DNA of 39,788 nt, taken from NCBI RefSeq assembly GCF_001746365.1, contig NZ_MJAJ01000058.1, positions 16,705 to 56,492 on the forward strand, given 5' to 3'. The stretch is from Streptomyces sp. LUP30. Lineage in GTDB: Bacteria; Actinomycetota; Actinomycetes; Streptomycetales; Streptomycetaceae. The position numbers and the translations under genes were made by a program. The notes under the pieces were generated by a model. The model worked only from the letters and a program-made list of their open reading frames with translations. It did not search any database and was not told where the DNA came from. Of the stretch, positions 7,535 through 15,207 are shown one piece after another (position 1 is the first letter of the stretch; each line of letters opens with the position of its first letter).

Positions 7535-10500
7535 CGCCCCCCGACCAGGCCCTGCCAGGACAGGGCGCGCAGCATCCCGTCCGGCGTGGCCTCAGTGCTG
7601 TAGAGGTTGATCGTGTTGTGCTGGTCGCCGCCGCCTGCGACGCCGTACGCGCCGGCCAGCTGGCCGGACGTCGGTACGGACGCGAGGGCGCCGCCCACCC
7701 CGGACGCCGCGTCGAGGACACCGCGCGCCGTGTCCCGCGCCGCAGCGATGACCCGGGCCGCGTTGGCGACGACGCCCCCGCGCCAGCCCTCCATGTCCAT
7801 CACGCCAATCGCGTGGAACGCGCGGGACGGGCTCTTCGTCTTGTGGACGGCCTTCACCGTCTTCAGCATCTGCTCGGCGATCTTCCGCATCTGCGCCTCG
7901 ATGGCCTTCTCCTGCGACTTCAGCCCAGCGACCAGACCCTGCGCCGCGCGGATGCCAGCGCCGTACAGGGCATCGCCCACCGTCGCGCCCGTCGCCAAAG
8001 CGGACTTGGCCAGCTGCGCCTGCAAGTCGTTGATGCGCTTCAGTTCAGCCGGGGTCGCCTTCGCCAGCGCCGCCGCAGTCGCCGCGCCACCGGACACACC
8101 CTTGTCAGCGATTTCCTGGAGCAGGTCCGAGCGCAGCCCTGCCTTGCGCAGCGCGGCCATGTTGGTCTCGAAAGCCTTCGAAGCCTTCAGCGCCTGCTGG
8201 AGTCCCACCGTGATGGCCGACACCGAGTTCACATCGGCGTGCCCGCTGGTGATGTCGGCCTCGGACAGGATCCCCGAGGAGATGTCCGACGACGCTTTCG
8301 ACCGGGCCTTGACCAGGTCGTCGAGCTTCTTCTGCGCGGCGGCCAGGTTCTTCAGCACGCCGTCCCGCTTGGTCACTTCCTTCTGGAGTTCGGCCGTCGC
8401 CCTCGCCAGCGTTCTGCCGTAGCCGCTCTTCACGTTGGCGGGGAGCGCCTTCGTGATCGATGCCAGCCGCGACCGCAGCTTGGCCGTGGTCTCGTCGATG
8501 CCCCTGATGAGGCCCTCGATGATCAGCCGCCCGGCCGGGGTCAACAGCTTGGCGTCCTTAGCCGGCGGCCCCTTGACCTTCGGAATCATGTCGGTGATCG
8601 AGGCCAGCTTCGACGCCAGCGCACCGATCTGCGACTCGACTCCCGCGATGAATCCGCGGATGACGGACACGCCAGCGTTGTAGAGGACGTTGCCGCTCCC
8701 GGCGAGCGCCGACTGCGCCCGGCTGGGAAGGGAATGGATCGTGGCGACGGCGGCCGCAATCTTCTGCTGCGTAGCCGCTACGAGTTGGGCACCGGCCCGG
8801 TTCGCCGCCCCTTGCAGTACGGCCGGCAGCCCGGCCGTGGCCGACTGCACCCGGCCCGGCAGCGACTGGAAGTAGCCGACGATCGACTGGATCATGCCCC
8901 AGAAGTTCTTGGCGGTGTCGATCGCGTACCGGGCCAGGGCCTGCGCCGCGTTGAGGGCGGCCGTCTTCGCGATCTCCCACGCCTGGCTCCAGTCCCCGCG
9001 CAGCAGGGCAGCCACGACCTGAACCGCTGGCACCACCGTGTTCATCAGCACCGCAGCCAGGCCCGTGGTGAGGATGGAGACGATGCTGCCGACGACGCTG
9101 ATCAGCTTTGTCAGCACCGGCATGAGAGCTGAGAACAGCTGCTCCTGGAGCTGCGCGAACGCCTCGATGACCGGGGCGAGCGCGGTCATCAGCGCGCCGA
9201 TCGTCGTCCCCAAGCTGATGAGGGACGGAGCCAGCTGGACGAGGATTTTGCCGAGGAGCGTGAGGAAGAAGACCAGACGATCGGCGATCAACGCGGCCAG
9301 CGGTTCGACGATCGAGGGCAGAGCAGCGAGGATCGGCGCGAGCGTCGCCTGAAGGATCCCGGCCACCTGCTGCACGACGGGGGCCAGCGCCCGGAACGCC
9401 ACCGAGAACGCGGCCAGAAGCGGCGTGATCGCAGGGAGCAGCGCGGCAACCAGCTGGCCGATGACCGGCAGCAGCGGGGCCAGCGCGGTCAGCAGACTGC
9501 CCACCGCGCCAGCGGCCTGCGTCAGGACCGGGCCGAGTGCGCCGATGATCGGCTTCAACCCTGCGCCGAGGGCGGTCACCACCTTCTGGATGGGCGGGCC
9601 GAGTGCGGTGATGACGGGTGCGATGCCGCTGAGAGCCTGTCCGAGGAGCGGGGCAACGGTGGCGCCGACGGTGGCCATCGTCTGGAACAGGGTGCGCAAG
9701 GCGGTCTGGATGCCCTTGCTGTTGATGATTTTCGCGATCTCGCCCGTGACGTCCCGCAGGACGGTGATCAGGCCGCCGCCGCCGGCAGGCACAGCGTTGA
9801 AGATGCCGCCGATGATGTGGCCGACGTTCGCGCCGACGGTGAACAGCTGGCCCAGCAGGCCGATCGCCTTCTCGATCGCCGCCTGCATGGAGCCCGACGC
9901 GAACGCCTTGCTCAGCCGGTCACCGATCCCCTTCCCCGCAGCGCCGGCCTTCGCCGTCAGAGCCTCGAAGGAGGGCCCCGCAGCCGCCGCGATCTGCCCC
10001 AGCGCCGTGACCGCCACGGCCGGAAGACCGGAGAAGTTCTTCAGACCCGTCGACGCCGAGCCGAGGGCCTTGCCCAGGGTGCCGCTCTCGCCGAGACCCC
10101 GGGCCGCGGTGAGGACGCCCGAGCCCATGGTGTTCAGCGAGGCCGCCGACGAAAGGAGGTTGGTGCGCAGCACGGGCAGGACGCTCTTCGACGTCCGTTC
10201 CAGCTGGTCTCCCAGCCCCTTGAAGACCCGGTCCTGCACGCTCTGCTGAAGACGGTGAAGTCCGGGCGCCGCCTCATGGATGGTGGTCGCGAACTTCCGC
10301 GCCTCAGGGGAGAGCTTCTTCAGCGACTCCTGAAAGTCTTTCGTCTTGCTCGGGTCGAGGGCGGCGGTGAGCGCATCCTGCATCCCGACCGCGGCCAATT
10401 TCACTGCGCCCGACGCCAGCTGGACCGCGACCATGCCGGTTACCGCGACCCCGGCCGCCGGCGCCACGTTCTCGAGCGTCGTGACGACCGCGGCGGCCGC

Positions 10501-11070
10501 CGGGACAGCGGCCCCGAACGCTGCGGTCGCCTTGCCCACGGTCGCGGCTACACCGGCGATCGGCCCGGCCATGCGGCCCATGCGGCCGAGGAGCCCGGTG
10601 AAGCGGCCCACCCGGTCCTCGTCCACGTCGACGTCGATACGGACGTCGGTGTCGTCCACGCGTCGGGCAGCCGCCCGCAGTTCCTCCAGCTGCCGCGCCG
10701 CGGCCGCCGTCGCCGCGCGCACGTTGATGTCCGGGTGCTCGTCGCCGATTCGCTGGAGGTGAGTCTCCAGCTCTTCCAGCTGGCGCAGCGCGTCGGGGAC
10801 GGAGATGTCCACGCCGATGCGCTGCGCGTCCAGCTGTGACAGCTGCCGGTGCACGCGGGCGAGGTCGCGGTCCAGTGGTTCCGAGTCGCCGTCGATGGTG
10901 ACCTGCGGCAGATGCCGCAGCAGGTCGTCGAGCTGACGGTGGATGCCGTTGCCCAGCGCCGAGCCCATGGCCGAGCCCTGCCGGGCAGCATCCCCGACCG
11001 CCCCGGACACGCCGTCGAGGTTGACGTTCAGGTGCGAGACCAGGTTCGGCAGGTTGATGTCGTCGGCCAC
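7531..11070 (-). CDS. Tail tape measure protein
   Basis: 1179 residues, by far the longest gene, as expected for a protein whose length sets the tail length. It begins DDINLPNLVSHLNVNLDGVSGAVG, has helical coiled-coil stretches (residues about 60-130), and Ala/Gly/Val-rich hydrophobic stretches typical of tape measures (GRMAGPIAGVAATVGKATAAFG and a long series near 470-640). A repeated ALAPVI / LAPLLPVIGQL pattern is seen in the middle, with SPSRAFHAIGVMDMEGWRGG near the C-terminus, a common tape-measure end motif. It follows the frameshifted chaperone gene by 3 bases. No peptidase or lysozyme domain was seen. Confidence 0.93.
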   Translation of the reverse strand: MADDINLPNLVSHLNVNLDGVSGAVGDAARQGSAMGSALGNGIHRQLDDLLRHLPQVTIDGDSEPLDRDLARVHRQLSQLDAQRIGVDISVPDALRQLEELETHLQRIGDEHPDINVRAATAAAARQLEELRAAARRVDDTDVRIDVDVDEDRVGRFTGLLGRMGRMAGPIAGVAATVGKATAAFGAAVPAAAAVVTTLENVAPAAGVAVTGMVAVQLASGAVKLAAVGMQDALTAALDPSKTKDFQESLKKLSPEARKFATTIHEAAPGLHRLQQSVQDRVFKGLGDQLERTSKSVLPVLRTNLLSSAASLNTMGSGVLTAARGLGESGTLGKALGSASTGLKNFSGLPAVAVTALGQIAAAAGPSFEALTAKAGAAGKGIGDRLSKAFASGSMQAAIEKAIGLLGQLFTVGANVGHIIGGIFNAVPAGGGGLITVLRDVTGEIAKIINSKGIQTALRTLFQTMATVGATVAPLLGQALSGIAPVITALGPPIQKVVTALGAGLKPIIGALGPVLTQAAGAVGSLLTALAPLLPVIGQLVAALLPAITPLLAAFSVAFRALAPVVQQVAGILQATLAPILAALPSIVEPLAALIADRLVFFLTLLGKILVQLAPSLISLGTTIGALMTALAPVIEAFAQLQEQLFSALMPVLTKLISVVGSIVSILTTGLAAVLMNTVVPAVQVVAALLRGDWSQAWEIAKTAALNAAQALARYAIDTAKNFWGMIQSIVGYFQSLPGRVQSATAGLPAVLQGAANRAGAQLVAATQQKIAAAVATIHSLPSRAQSALAGSGNVLYNAGVSVIRGFIAGVESQIGALASKLASITDMIPKVKGPPAKDAKLLTPAGRLIIEGLIRGIDETTAKLRSRLASITKALPANVKSGYGRTLARATAELQKEVTKRDGVLKNLAAAQKKLDDLVKARSKASSDISSGILSEADITSGHADVNSVSAITVGLQQALKASKAFETNMAALRKAGLRSDLLQEIADKGVSGGAATAAALAKATPAELKRINDLQAQLAKSALATGATVGDALYGAGIRAAQGLVAGLKSQEKAIEAQMRKIAEQMLKTVKAVHKTKSPSRAFHAIGVMDMEGWRGGVVANAARVIAAARDTARGVLDAASGVGGALASVPTSGQLAGAYGVAGGGDQHNTINLYSTEATPDGMLRALSWQGLVGGR

Positions 11071-11073
11071 AGG

Positions 11074-11711
11074 TCACCCCCTCTGCATGGCCACCATTTC
11101 GAGCGGGCCGAGGCCGGACTGCTCGGGCTGGGATCGGTTGCCGCCGGTCTGATGGGCGGCCTGGTGCTCGTCAGCCAGCGTCATCAGCTGGCAGAGCGTC
11201 ATGTCCCAGAAGGTGTCGGGAGAAATGTGGAGGGCACCGACGGCGAGGTAGTAGAGCTGAGACCAGGGGAAACCGTCTCCACCGTCGCCCCCGCCGGGGC
11301 GCCGTCGTTTCCCCCCATGGCCTCCAGCGCCTTCGAGAACGCGGTGTTCCACGCGTCCACGTAATCGCCGAGGTGGCCGGGGTGCAGCAGGTCCGCGAGG
11401 TCCGCGCCGTCCGTACGACGCCGGTACGTGATGTCCCCCGAGATGCGACGCTGGCCCTTCGCGTCCTGGTGCTCACGGAAGTGCGGCTCGAACCCACCCG
11501 GTCCGAGGCAGCCTGCGCCGACCAGCTGCACGATCGGCCCGTACGCGGCGCCCTTGCCCGTGCCGTCGATGGCGTCCTGCACCGCGACGACGGACCCGTA
11601 CCGGGCCTCCAGCAGAGCGATGGCGCGCATCGGGTAGCGCAGCGAGACAGACGTTCCGTCGGTGAGAGAGATGCTCGCGCCGCTGGCGAGCAGGTCAAGT
11701 CCTGCGGTCAT
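11074..11711 (-). CDS. Tail assembly chaperone, frameshifted long form (GpGT-like)
   Basis: A -1 ribosomal frameshift at GGGAAAC (11307-11313) would join the first 135 codons of the short form to a second frame ending at 11074, giving 212 residues. The added 77 residues include FPWSQLYYLAVGALHISPDTFWDMTLCQLMTLADEHQ, a region with clear protein-like composition that has no start or ribosome site of its own. Long chaperone forms bind both the tape measure protein and tail tube subunits. The gene lies between the major tail and tape measure genes, the standard place for this pair. The coordinates span the whole fusion; the frame changes at 11307. Confidence 0.85.
11199..11711 (-). CDS. Tail assembly chaperone, short form (GpG-like)
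   Basis: 170 residues in frame 0, starting ATG 11711 (MTAGLDLLASGASISLTDGTSVSLRYPMRAIALLEARYG). After the slippery site the frame-0 tail is Ser/Thr/Pro-rich (SSTTSPSVPSTFLPTPSGT), typical of a short-form end without conserved structure. The protein helps tail tube assembly around the tape measure and is not found in the virion. Frame 0 is expected to be the more abundant product. Confidence 0.85.
   Translation of the reverse strand: MTAGLDLLASGASISLTDGTSVSLRYPMRAIALLEARYGSVVAVQDAIDGTGKGAAYGPIVQLVGAGCLGPGGFEPHFREHQDAKGQRRISGDITYRRRTDGADLADLLHPGHLGDYVDAWNTAFSKALEAMGGNDGAPAGATVETVSPGLSSTTSPSVPSTFLPTPSGT
11307..11313 (-). other. Programmed -1 frameshift slippery site GGGAAAC
   Basis: On the minus strand the heptamer reads G GGA AAC in the frame that begins at 11711 (11313 is a third codon position), exactly the X XXY YYZ register. 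After slipping one base back the ribosome pairs GGG AAA and continues at 11307 in the frame that stays open to 11074. The lambda G-T site is the close relative GGGAAAG. Confidence 0.85.
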
Positions 11712-11765
11712 GGTGATGTCCCTACGTGAGTGCCGGGGTTCGGCCTGCGGATGAGGGGAGGTGGA

Positions 11766-11803
11766 CCGGGGCGGGCGCGCTGAGCGGGACGCGCCGGCCC
11801 CGG
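11766..11803 (-). terminator. Strong hairpin after the major tail protein gene
   Basis: Arms 11766-11779 and 11790-11803 pair over 14 bp with one mismatch around a 10-base loop, starting 4 bases after the TAA of the major tail protein. There is no U-run, as is common in streptomycetes. It probably stops or attenuates transcription so that tube protein is made in excess of downstream tail genes. Confidence 0.65.
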
Positions 11804-11807
11804 GGCC

Positions 11808-12374
11808 TTATGCGATGACGGCCGCGGTCTCGTTCAGGACGATCGACACCCACTTGCCGTTGGCGATGAGGGGCTCCGCGTTCGCAGTGAAAGACGCGAT
11901 GCGGTAGTCCTCCTCGCTGAAGCCGAGGTCCGGGAAGGACGCCAGGGTGAGCTTGTGCAGGACGACGTGCATGTCCCCGCCCACCAGGTCGACACCGCCG
12001 GCCGGGGTGACGCCCTCCAACTTGAAGGGCGGCAGGGTGGCGTTCGTGCCGGACAGGTCCCACGTCGACACCTCGGTCGAGCCGGTGCCCGAGTCGGTGA
12101 CGGTGCCGCCGAGGATGGCGACCAGGACGTCGAGCGACAGCTTCGCGTGGGACACGGACGCCTGCACGTTCGTCACAGCCGAGTTGGAGGCCAGGAGCGT
12201 GTTATCCCCTCGGAGGGACTTCACCTCGACGTCGCCCGAGATCTCGATGGACTTGATGCCGGGCACGTCGATAGGCGTCCCGTACACGGCCGGGCCGCCG
12301 GACGGGTCGGCGGTCAGCGCCGAGATCTTCGCGTCCTGGATGGCGTAGACCTTGGTCACGCGGGAGATAGGCAT
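11808..12374 (-). CDS. Major tail (tube) protein
   Basis: 188 residues: MPISRVTKVYAIQDAKISALTADPSGGPAVYGTPIDVPGIKSIEISGDVEVKSLRGDNTLL is rewritten here only by its landmarks, namely a Pro/Gly-rich loop near residue 25, SIEISGD near 42, KLSLDVLVAILGG near 78, and a beta-rich C-terminus (ANGKWVSIVLNETAAVIA). Tube proteins of this size form the hexamer-stacked tail tube. The position before the chaperone pair and the tape measure gene, and the hairpin straight after the stop, agree. ATG at 12374. Confidence 0.85.
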   Translation of the reverse strand: MPISRVTKVYAIQDAKISALTADPSGGPAVYGTPIDVPGIKSIEISGDVEVKSLRGDNTLLASNSAVTNVQASVSHAKLSLDVLVAILGGTVTDSGTGSTEVSTWDLSGTNATLPPFKLEGVTPAGGVDLVGGDMHVVLHKLTLASFPDLGFSEEDYRIASFTANAEPLIANGKWVSIVLNETAAVIA

Positions 12375-12411
12375 TGCGGTTTCCTTCCTGGTGCCGGGGT
12401 CCGGCTCATCT

Positions 12412-12720
12412 TCAGCTCTCGGCGGGCGGGGTGTCCGGGGTCGGGGTGGGCGAGAGGACGGTGCCGAGCACCGAGCCCGGCAGCAGAGCGGCGAGCGCCT
12501 CGTCCGGGGTGCCGGCGGCCTGCCTCGGGATGGTGGAGTCCACGACCCACCAGGTGGTCCCGGGCCGTCCCTCCTGCGGGTAGACGATCGCTGCGCCGTC
12601 CGTGAGGGAGGCGTCCTGCGGGACGACGAGGAGCGGGTCTCCGGGGGTGGGCGGCCAGGCCGGGCCGAGGTAGGAGACGACGTCCTCGCGGGGCAGGGAT
12701 ATGTACACGGGGTCGCTCAT
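12412..12720 (-). CDS. Hypothetical protein between tail terminator and major tail genes
   Basis: 102 residues, acidic and Pro-rich at the C-terminus (PTPTPDTPPAES). N-terminus MSDPVYISLPREDVVSYLGPAWPP. The ATG at 12720 overlaps the tail terminator stop (ATGA), so it is probably translated with it. No family recognised. Small proteins at this place sometimes help head-tail joining, but nothing in the sequence shows that here. Confidence 0.6.
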   Translation of the reverse strand: MSDPVYISLPREDVVSYLGPAWPPTPGDPLLVVPQDASLTDGAAIVYPQEGRPGTTWWVVDSTIPRQAAGTPDEALAALLPGSVLGTVLSPTPTPDTPPAES

Positions 12721-13169
12721 GTCGGGGTCACCTCGGCGGAGAGAAGGGTTCGACGCACCTGCACGGTGATCGAGTGCCTGACGCGGTTGTCGGCGATGGG
12801 GATGCGGTCGATGTCCTGCAACGTGACAGCGCGGACCCGGGCCGGGTGCGCGGGGAGGGTGCAGCCGTGGAGGGCGCGGCCGATGCTCTCGGCCAGCCCG
12901 TACCGCTCGGTGACCTTCGTGGTGCGCTCGCCGGTCTTCACCCTGGCGCGCTGCACCAGGTCGATGACGACGGTCTCCAGGATGTCGATGTCTGCGGCCG
13001 GGTCGCCGAAGTCGCCCGCGGCCCGCACGTCGCGGGCGGCGGGCAAGCCTTCCTGGACGACGATGTACGGCTCGGCCTGTCCCTCGCGGGGCCCGTCGCG
13101 GAAGACGGGCACGTGCAGGCTGAGAGACTCCAGGTACGCCTTGATCGCACCGGACGTTGAGGCGGCCAT
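12717..13169 (-). CDS. Tail terminator / tail completion protein
   Basis: 150 residues from ATG 13169 (MAASTSGAIKAYLESLSLHVPVFRDG), which overlaps the preceding stop. It has the gp9/gpU-like pattern of an N-terminal helix, a YIVVQEGLPA strand, ILETVVIDLVQ and a C-terminal strand VRHSITVQVRR. Proteins of this size and position cap the top of the finished tube and join it to the head. The longer upstream frame is rejected because it would overlap the previous gene completely. Confidence 0.75.
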   Translation of the reverse strand: MAASTSGAIKAYLESLSLHVPVFRDGPREGQAEPYIVVQEGLPAARDVRAAGDFGDPAADIDILETVVIDLVQRARVKTGERTTKVTERYGLAESIGRALHGCTLPAHPARVRAVTLQDIDRIPIADNRVRHSITVQVRRTLLSAEVTPT

Positions 13170-13486
13170 CACGCCACCACCCATCGGCCGTCGCGCACGA
13201 ATCCGTGGTCCCCGCAGCGCAGACACAACACGGACGGAGACAGGGTCAGCGGGGCCCAGGACTCGACGGACCACATGGCCTTGCCCGGCTCGATCTTGCG
13301 AGCGGTCGGGCTGTCGAAGGTGACACCGCCCGCACACCGGTCGCCTTCCGGCGTGAGGTGCTCAATGACTGCGGCATACCGCTCCACGTCTGGAACGTCC
13401 GAGACCTGAGGGTTCAGGTCACGGTCGGGAGCCCAGCGCAGGAACTGAAGACGGTGATCGTGCCCGAGGTCGATTACGTCGCTCAT
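13169..13486 (-). CDS. Small conserved-looking head/tail-region protein (DUF6085-like pattern)
   Basis: 105 residues from ATG 13486, overlapping the stop before it (TGATG). Distinct blocks: IDLGHDHRLQFLRWAPDRDLNPQ, CAGGVTFDSP, MWSVESWAPLTLSPSVLC, and C-terminal CGDHGFVRDGRWV. The last two resemble the short actinobacterial DUF6085/DUF6527 type in which a S-P-S-(I/V)-L-C-x-x-C-G-x-H-G-(F/W) motif recurs. That identification is from memory and not tested. Cys87, Cys91 and His94 could bind a metal. Confidence 0.6.
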   Translation of the reverse strand: MSDVIDLGHDHRLQFLRWAPDRDLNPQVSDVPDVERYAAVIEHLTPEGDRCAGGVTFDSPTARKIEPGKAMWSVESWAPLTLSPSVLCLRCGDHGFVRDGRWVVA

Positions 13487-13959
13487 CAGCGCCCCCGTCC
13501 GATCTGCGAGGCGTGCGCCCGCCAGAAGATCTCGGTCATCTCGATCGCCGGGCGAAGGAACGGCTGCGCCCGGGTGCCCGGGTGGTTGACCTGCGCGACC
13601 GGGTGAGCAGCGCCCGGCCAGTAAAGGGCCTTCTTGTACTTCGGCTTGATGACGTGCGGGCTGGTGCCGTACTCGACGGCCGCCGCATAGTTCACGTTCG
13701 AGCCGACGACGTAGCCAAGGTTCCGGCCGCCGCCCTCCGTCCGCGACACGATCGACGACCGCAGCCGGCCGGTGTCCACCGGGGCCCGGCGGCGCGCCTC
13801 GTTCTGCACGTCGATGCGGGTCCGGTCCACGGCGCGCGCCACGTCGTCCGACATGCGGCCGAAGAAGCGGCGCAACCCTCGTTCGTACTGGCGGGTGTTG
13901 ATGCTGGCCGAGATCTGCGTCCCCATCCGCAGCGACACCGACGCCCTGGCGCGGACCAT
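13486..13959 (-). CDS. HK97 gp10-like head-tail joining protein
   Basis: 157 residues from ATG 13959 (TGATG coupling). It holds the family's hallmarks: RRRAPVDTGRLRSSIVSR near residue 57, then VGSNVNYAAAVEYGTSPHVIKPKYKKAL near 86, and a C-terminal PFLRPAIE. Gp10-like proteins sit at the neck and link the connector ring to the tail terminator. The position in the order connector, gp10, completion protein, tube agrees. Confidence 0.85.
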   Translation of the reverse strand: MVRARASVSLRMGTQISASINTRQYERGLRRFFGRMSDDVARAVDRTRIDVQNEARRRAPVDTGRLRSSIVSRTEGGGRNLGYVVGSNVNYAAAVEYGTSPHVIKPKYKKALYWPGAAHPVAQVNHPGTRAQPFLRPAIEMTEIFWRAHASQIGRGR

Positions 13960-14645
13960 CACACACCGCCGATCAGCGAAGTGCCACGGTTCAGGTAGCC
14001 CGCCAGCAGGGCGTCGACCTGCGTCGATCCGGTCGACGACGACGGCTCGACGACGTCCGACGACGGGCCGTCGTCCGTGTCCTCGATGGCGACGTTGTTG
14101 CCCTCGTCGTCGACCTGTAGGGCCGGGTCCTGCTCGGCGTCCGCATCGGACGGCGCAGCCTGCGCCTGGAGGTGCGCGGCGAGCAGGGCACACGCCTGGC
14201 TCACGAGGAGCGGCGCCGCGTCGTAGCCGAACGAGCCGGCCACCTTCACTTGCTCCGCGCCCCACCGCTCCCACAGTCCGAGCCAGCCCCCGTTGTATGA
14301 CTCGGCCCCCACCACCAGGTCGTCCCAGCCACCCCACGCGAGACGTACCGAGTCGACCTGGCCGAGCACCGCCGAGGAGGTGACCCGGTAGGCCGTGGCT
14401 GGGATCGACGGCCCGTCGTCGGCCTGGAGTACGGGCATGACCGAGGTGACCGTGCGGACGCGGCGCGGGAGGATGACCAGTCCACCCGCGCCCACGTCCG
14501 CCACCACCACCAGGTCAGTTGGCTCGAAACACTGCTGCGTGTACCGGTCGATCCGCTCGCGGGCAGCGGCGATCCACGCGGCGACCTCGGCACTCGTGCC
14601 TGTCACGCCCGCGTCTCTCGCCTGCTGCTCGGAGCAGTACGGCAT
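13959..14645 (-). CDS. Head-tail connector (gp6-like)
   Basis: 228 residues, ATG at 14645. The N-terminal helix MPYCSEQQARDAGVTGTSAEVAAWIAAARERIDRYTQQ is shown by its pattern: an N-terminal xxYxTxxE-like start and a helix ending at a CFEP turn, then a beta region with INLPRR-like VILPRRVRTVTSVMPV and a WGAEQVKVAGSFGYDAAP strand. The C-terminus (about 170-215) is acidic and Ser/Asp-rich, so probably disordered. Gp6-like connectors form the ring under the portal. Confidence 0.75.
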   Translation of the reverse strand: MPYCSEQQARDAGVTGTSAEVAAWIAAARERIDRYTQQCFEPTDLVVVADVGAGGLVILPRRVRTVTSVMPVLQADDGPSIPATAYRVTSSAVLGQVDSVRLAWGGWDDLVVGAESYNGGWLGLWERWGAEQVKVAGSFGYDAAPLLVSQACALLAAHLQAQAAPSDADAEQDPALQVDDEGNNVAIEDTDDGPSSDVVEPSSSTGSTQVDALLAGYLNRGTSLIGGV

Positions 14646-14648
14646 CCG

Positions 14649-14972
14649 TCAGCCCTCGTCGCTCTCGTCGGCGGCCTGCTCCGACTGGGCGTCTGCGGCG
14701 TCGAGTTCCTTCTTGACGCCGTCGGTGACGACCTGTCCCTTGGCGACGATCAGGCGGGCGTAGCCGCCCGGGTGCGTGTGCACTACCGGCCCGGTGGGCT
14801 CGCCCGTGCCGGTCGCGTCGAGCGCCCGGAACGCGTCCTCGGGTGCCGTCTGGCCGACGTCCCATCCCTGGCCGGCCGCGTACTCCTTCGTGCGGATGGC
14901 GGCCGGGTTCGGCTGCTGCGGGAGGTCGGCCGCCGTGTCGACGGTCTCGTTGGTGGGCTTGCGTGCTGCCAT
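14649..14972 (-). CDS. Hypothetical protein, head region
   Basis: 107 residues from ATG 14972 (MAARKPTNETVDTAADLPQQ). The middle (GPVVHTHPGGYARLIVAKGQVVTDGVKKEL) looks folded; both ends are polar and probably disordered (C-terminal DAQSEQAADESDEG). It lies between the small putative decoration protein and the connector. No family recognised; a capsid-associated role is only suggested by position. Confidence 0.6.
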   Translation of the reverse strand: MAARKPTNETVDTAADLPQQPNPAAIRTKEYAAGQGWDVGQTAPEDAFRALDATGTGEPTGPVVHTHPGGYARLIVAKGQVVTDGVKKELDAADAQSEQAADESDEG

Positions 14973-14973
14973 G

Positions 14974-15207
14974 TCAGCTACCTCCGATGACGCCACGCGT
15001 GCGGAGCGCGGCAAGCAGGGCGTTGTACGCCGTGGTGACTGCGGCGAGGTCGGCGAACGTCGTGCCCTGGTTGTTGATCGTGGGCTTCGACGTGCCGTCG
15101 AGAAGGGCCGGGGCGCTGCCGATGACGCGCAGCACCTCGGTGTCCTGGGAATCGGTACGGGCGGCCGCGCTCTTGGTGAGCGTGACCTGCTTGACGACGC
15201 CGCCCAT
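14974..15207 (-). CDS. Small head-fibre/decoration-like protein
   Basis: 77 residues directly after the capsid gene with overlapping stop and start (TAATG). N-terminal MGGVVKQVTLTKSAAARTDS precedes a C-terminal helix FADLAAVTTAYNALLAALRTRGVI. A final xDLAAVxxxYNALLAxLRxxGVI helix recurs in small proteins annotated as head fibres or decoration proteins next to capsid genes. This is inference from that pattern and from its place. Confidence 0.6.
   Translation of the reverse strand: MGGVVKQVTLTKSAAARTDSQDTEVLRVIGSAPALLDGTSKPTINNQGTTFADLAAVTTAYNALLAALRTRGVIGGS

Noticed and set aside
13486..14337. Long form of the gp10-like protein starting far upstream
   Set aside because: The first ~126 codons overlap the connector gene completely; the internal ATG 13959 has perfect TGATG coupling.
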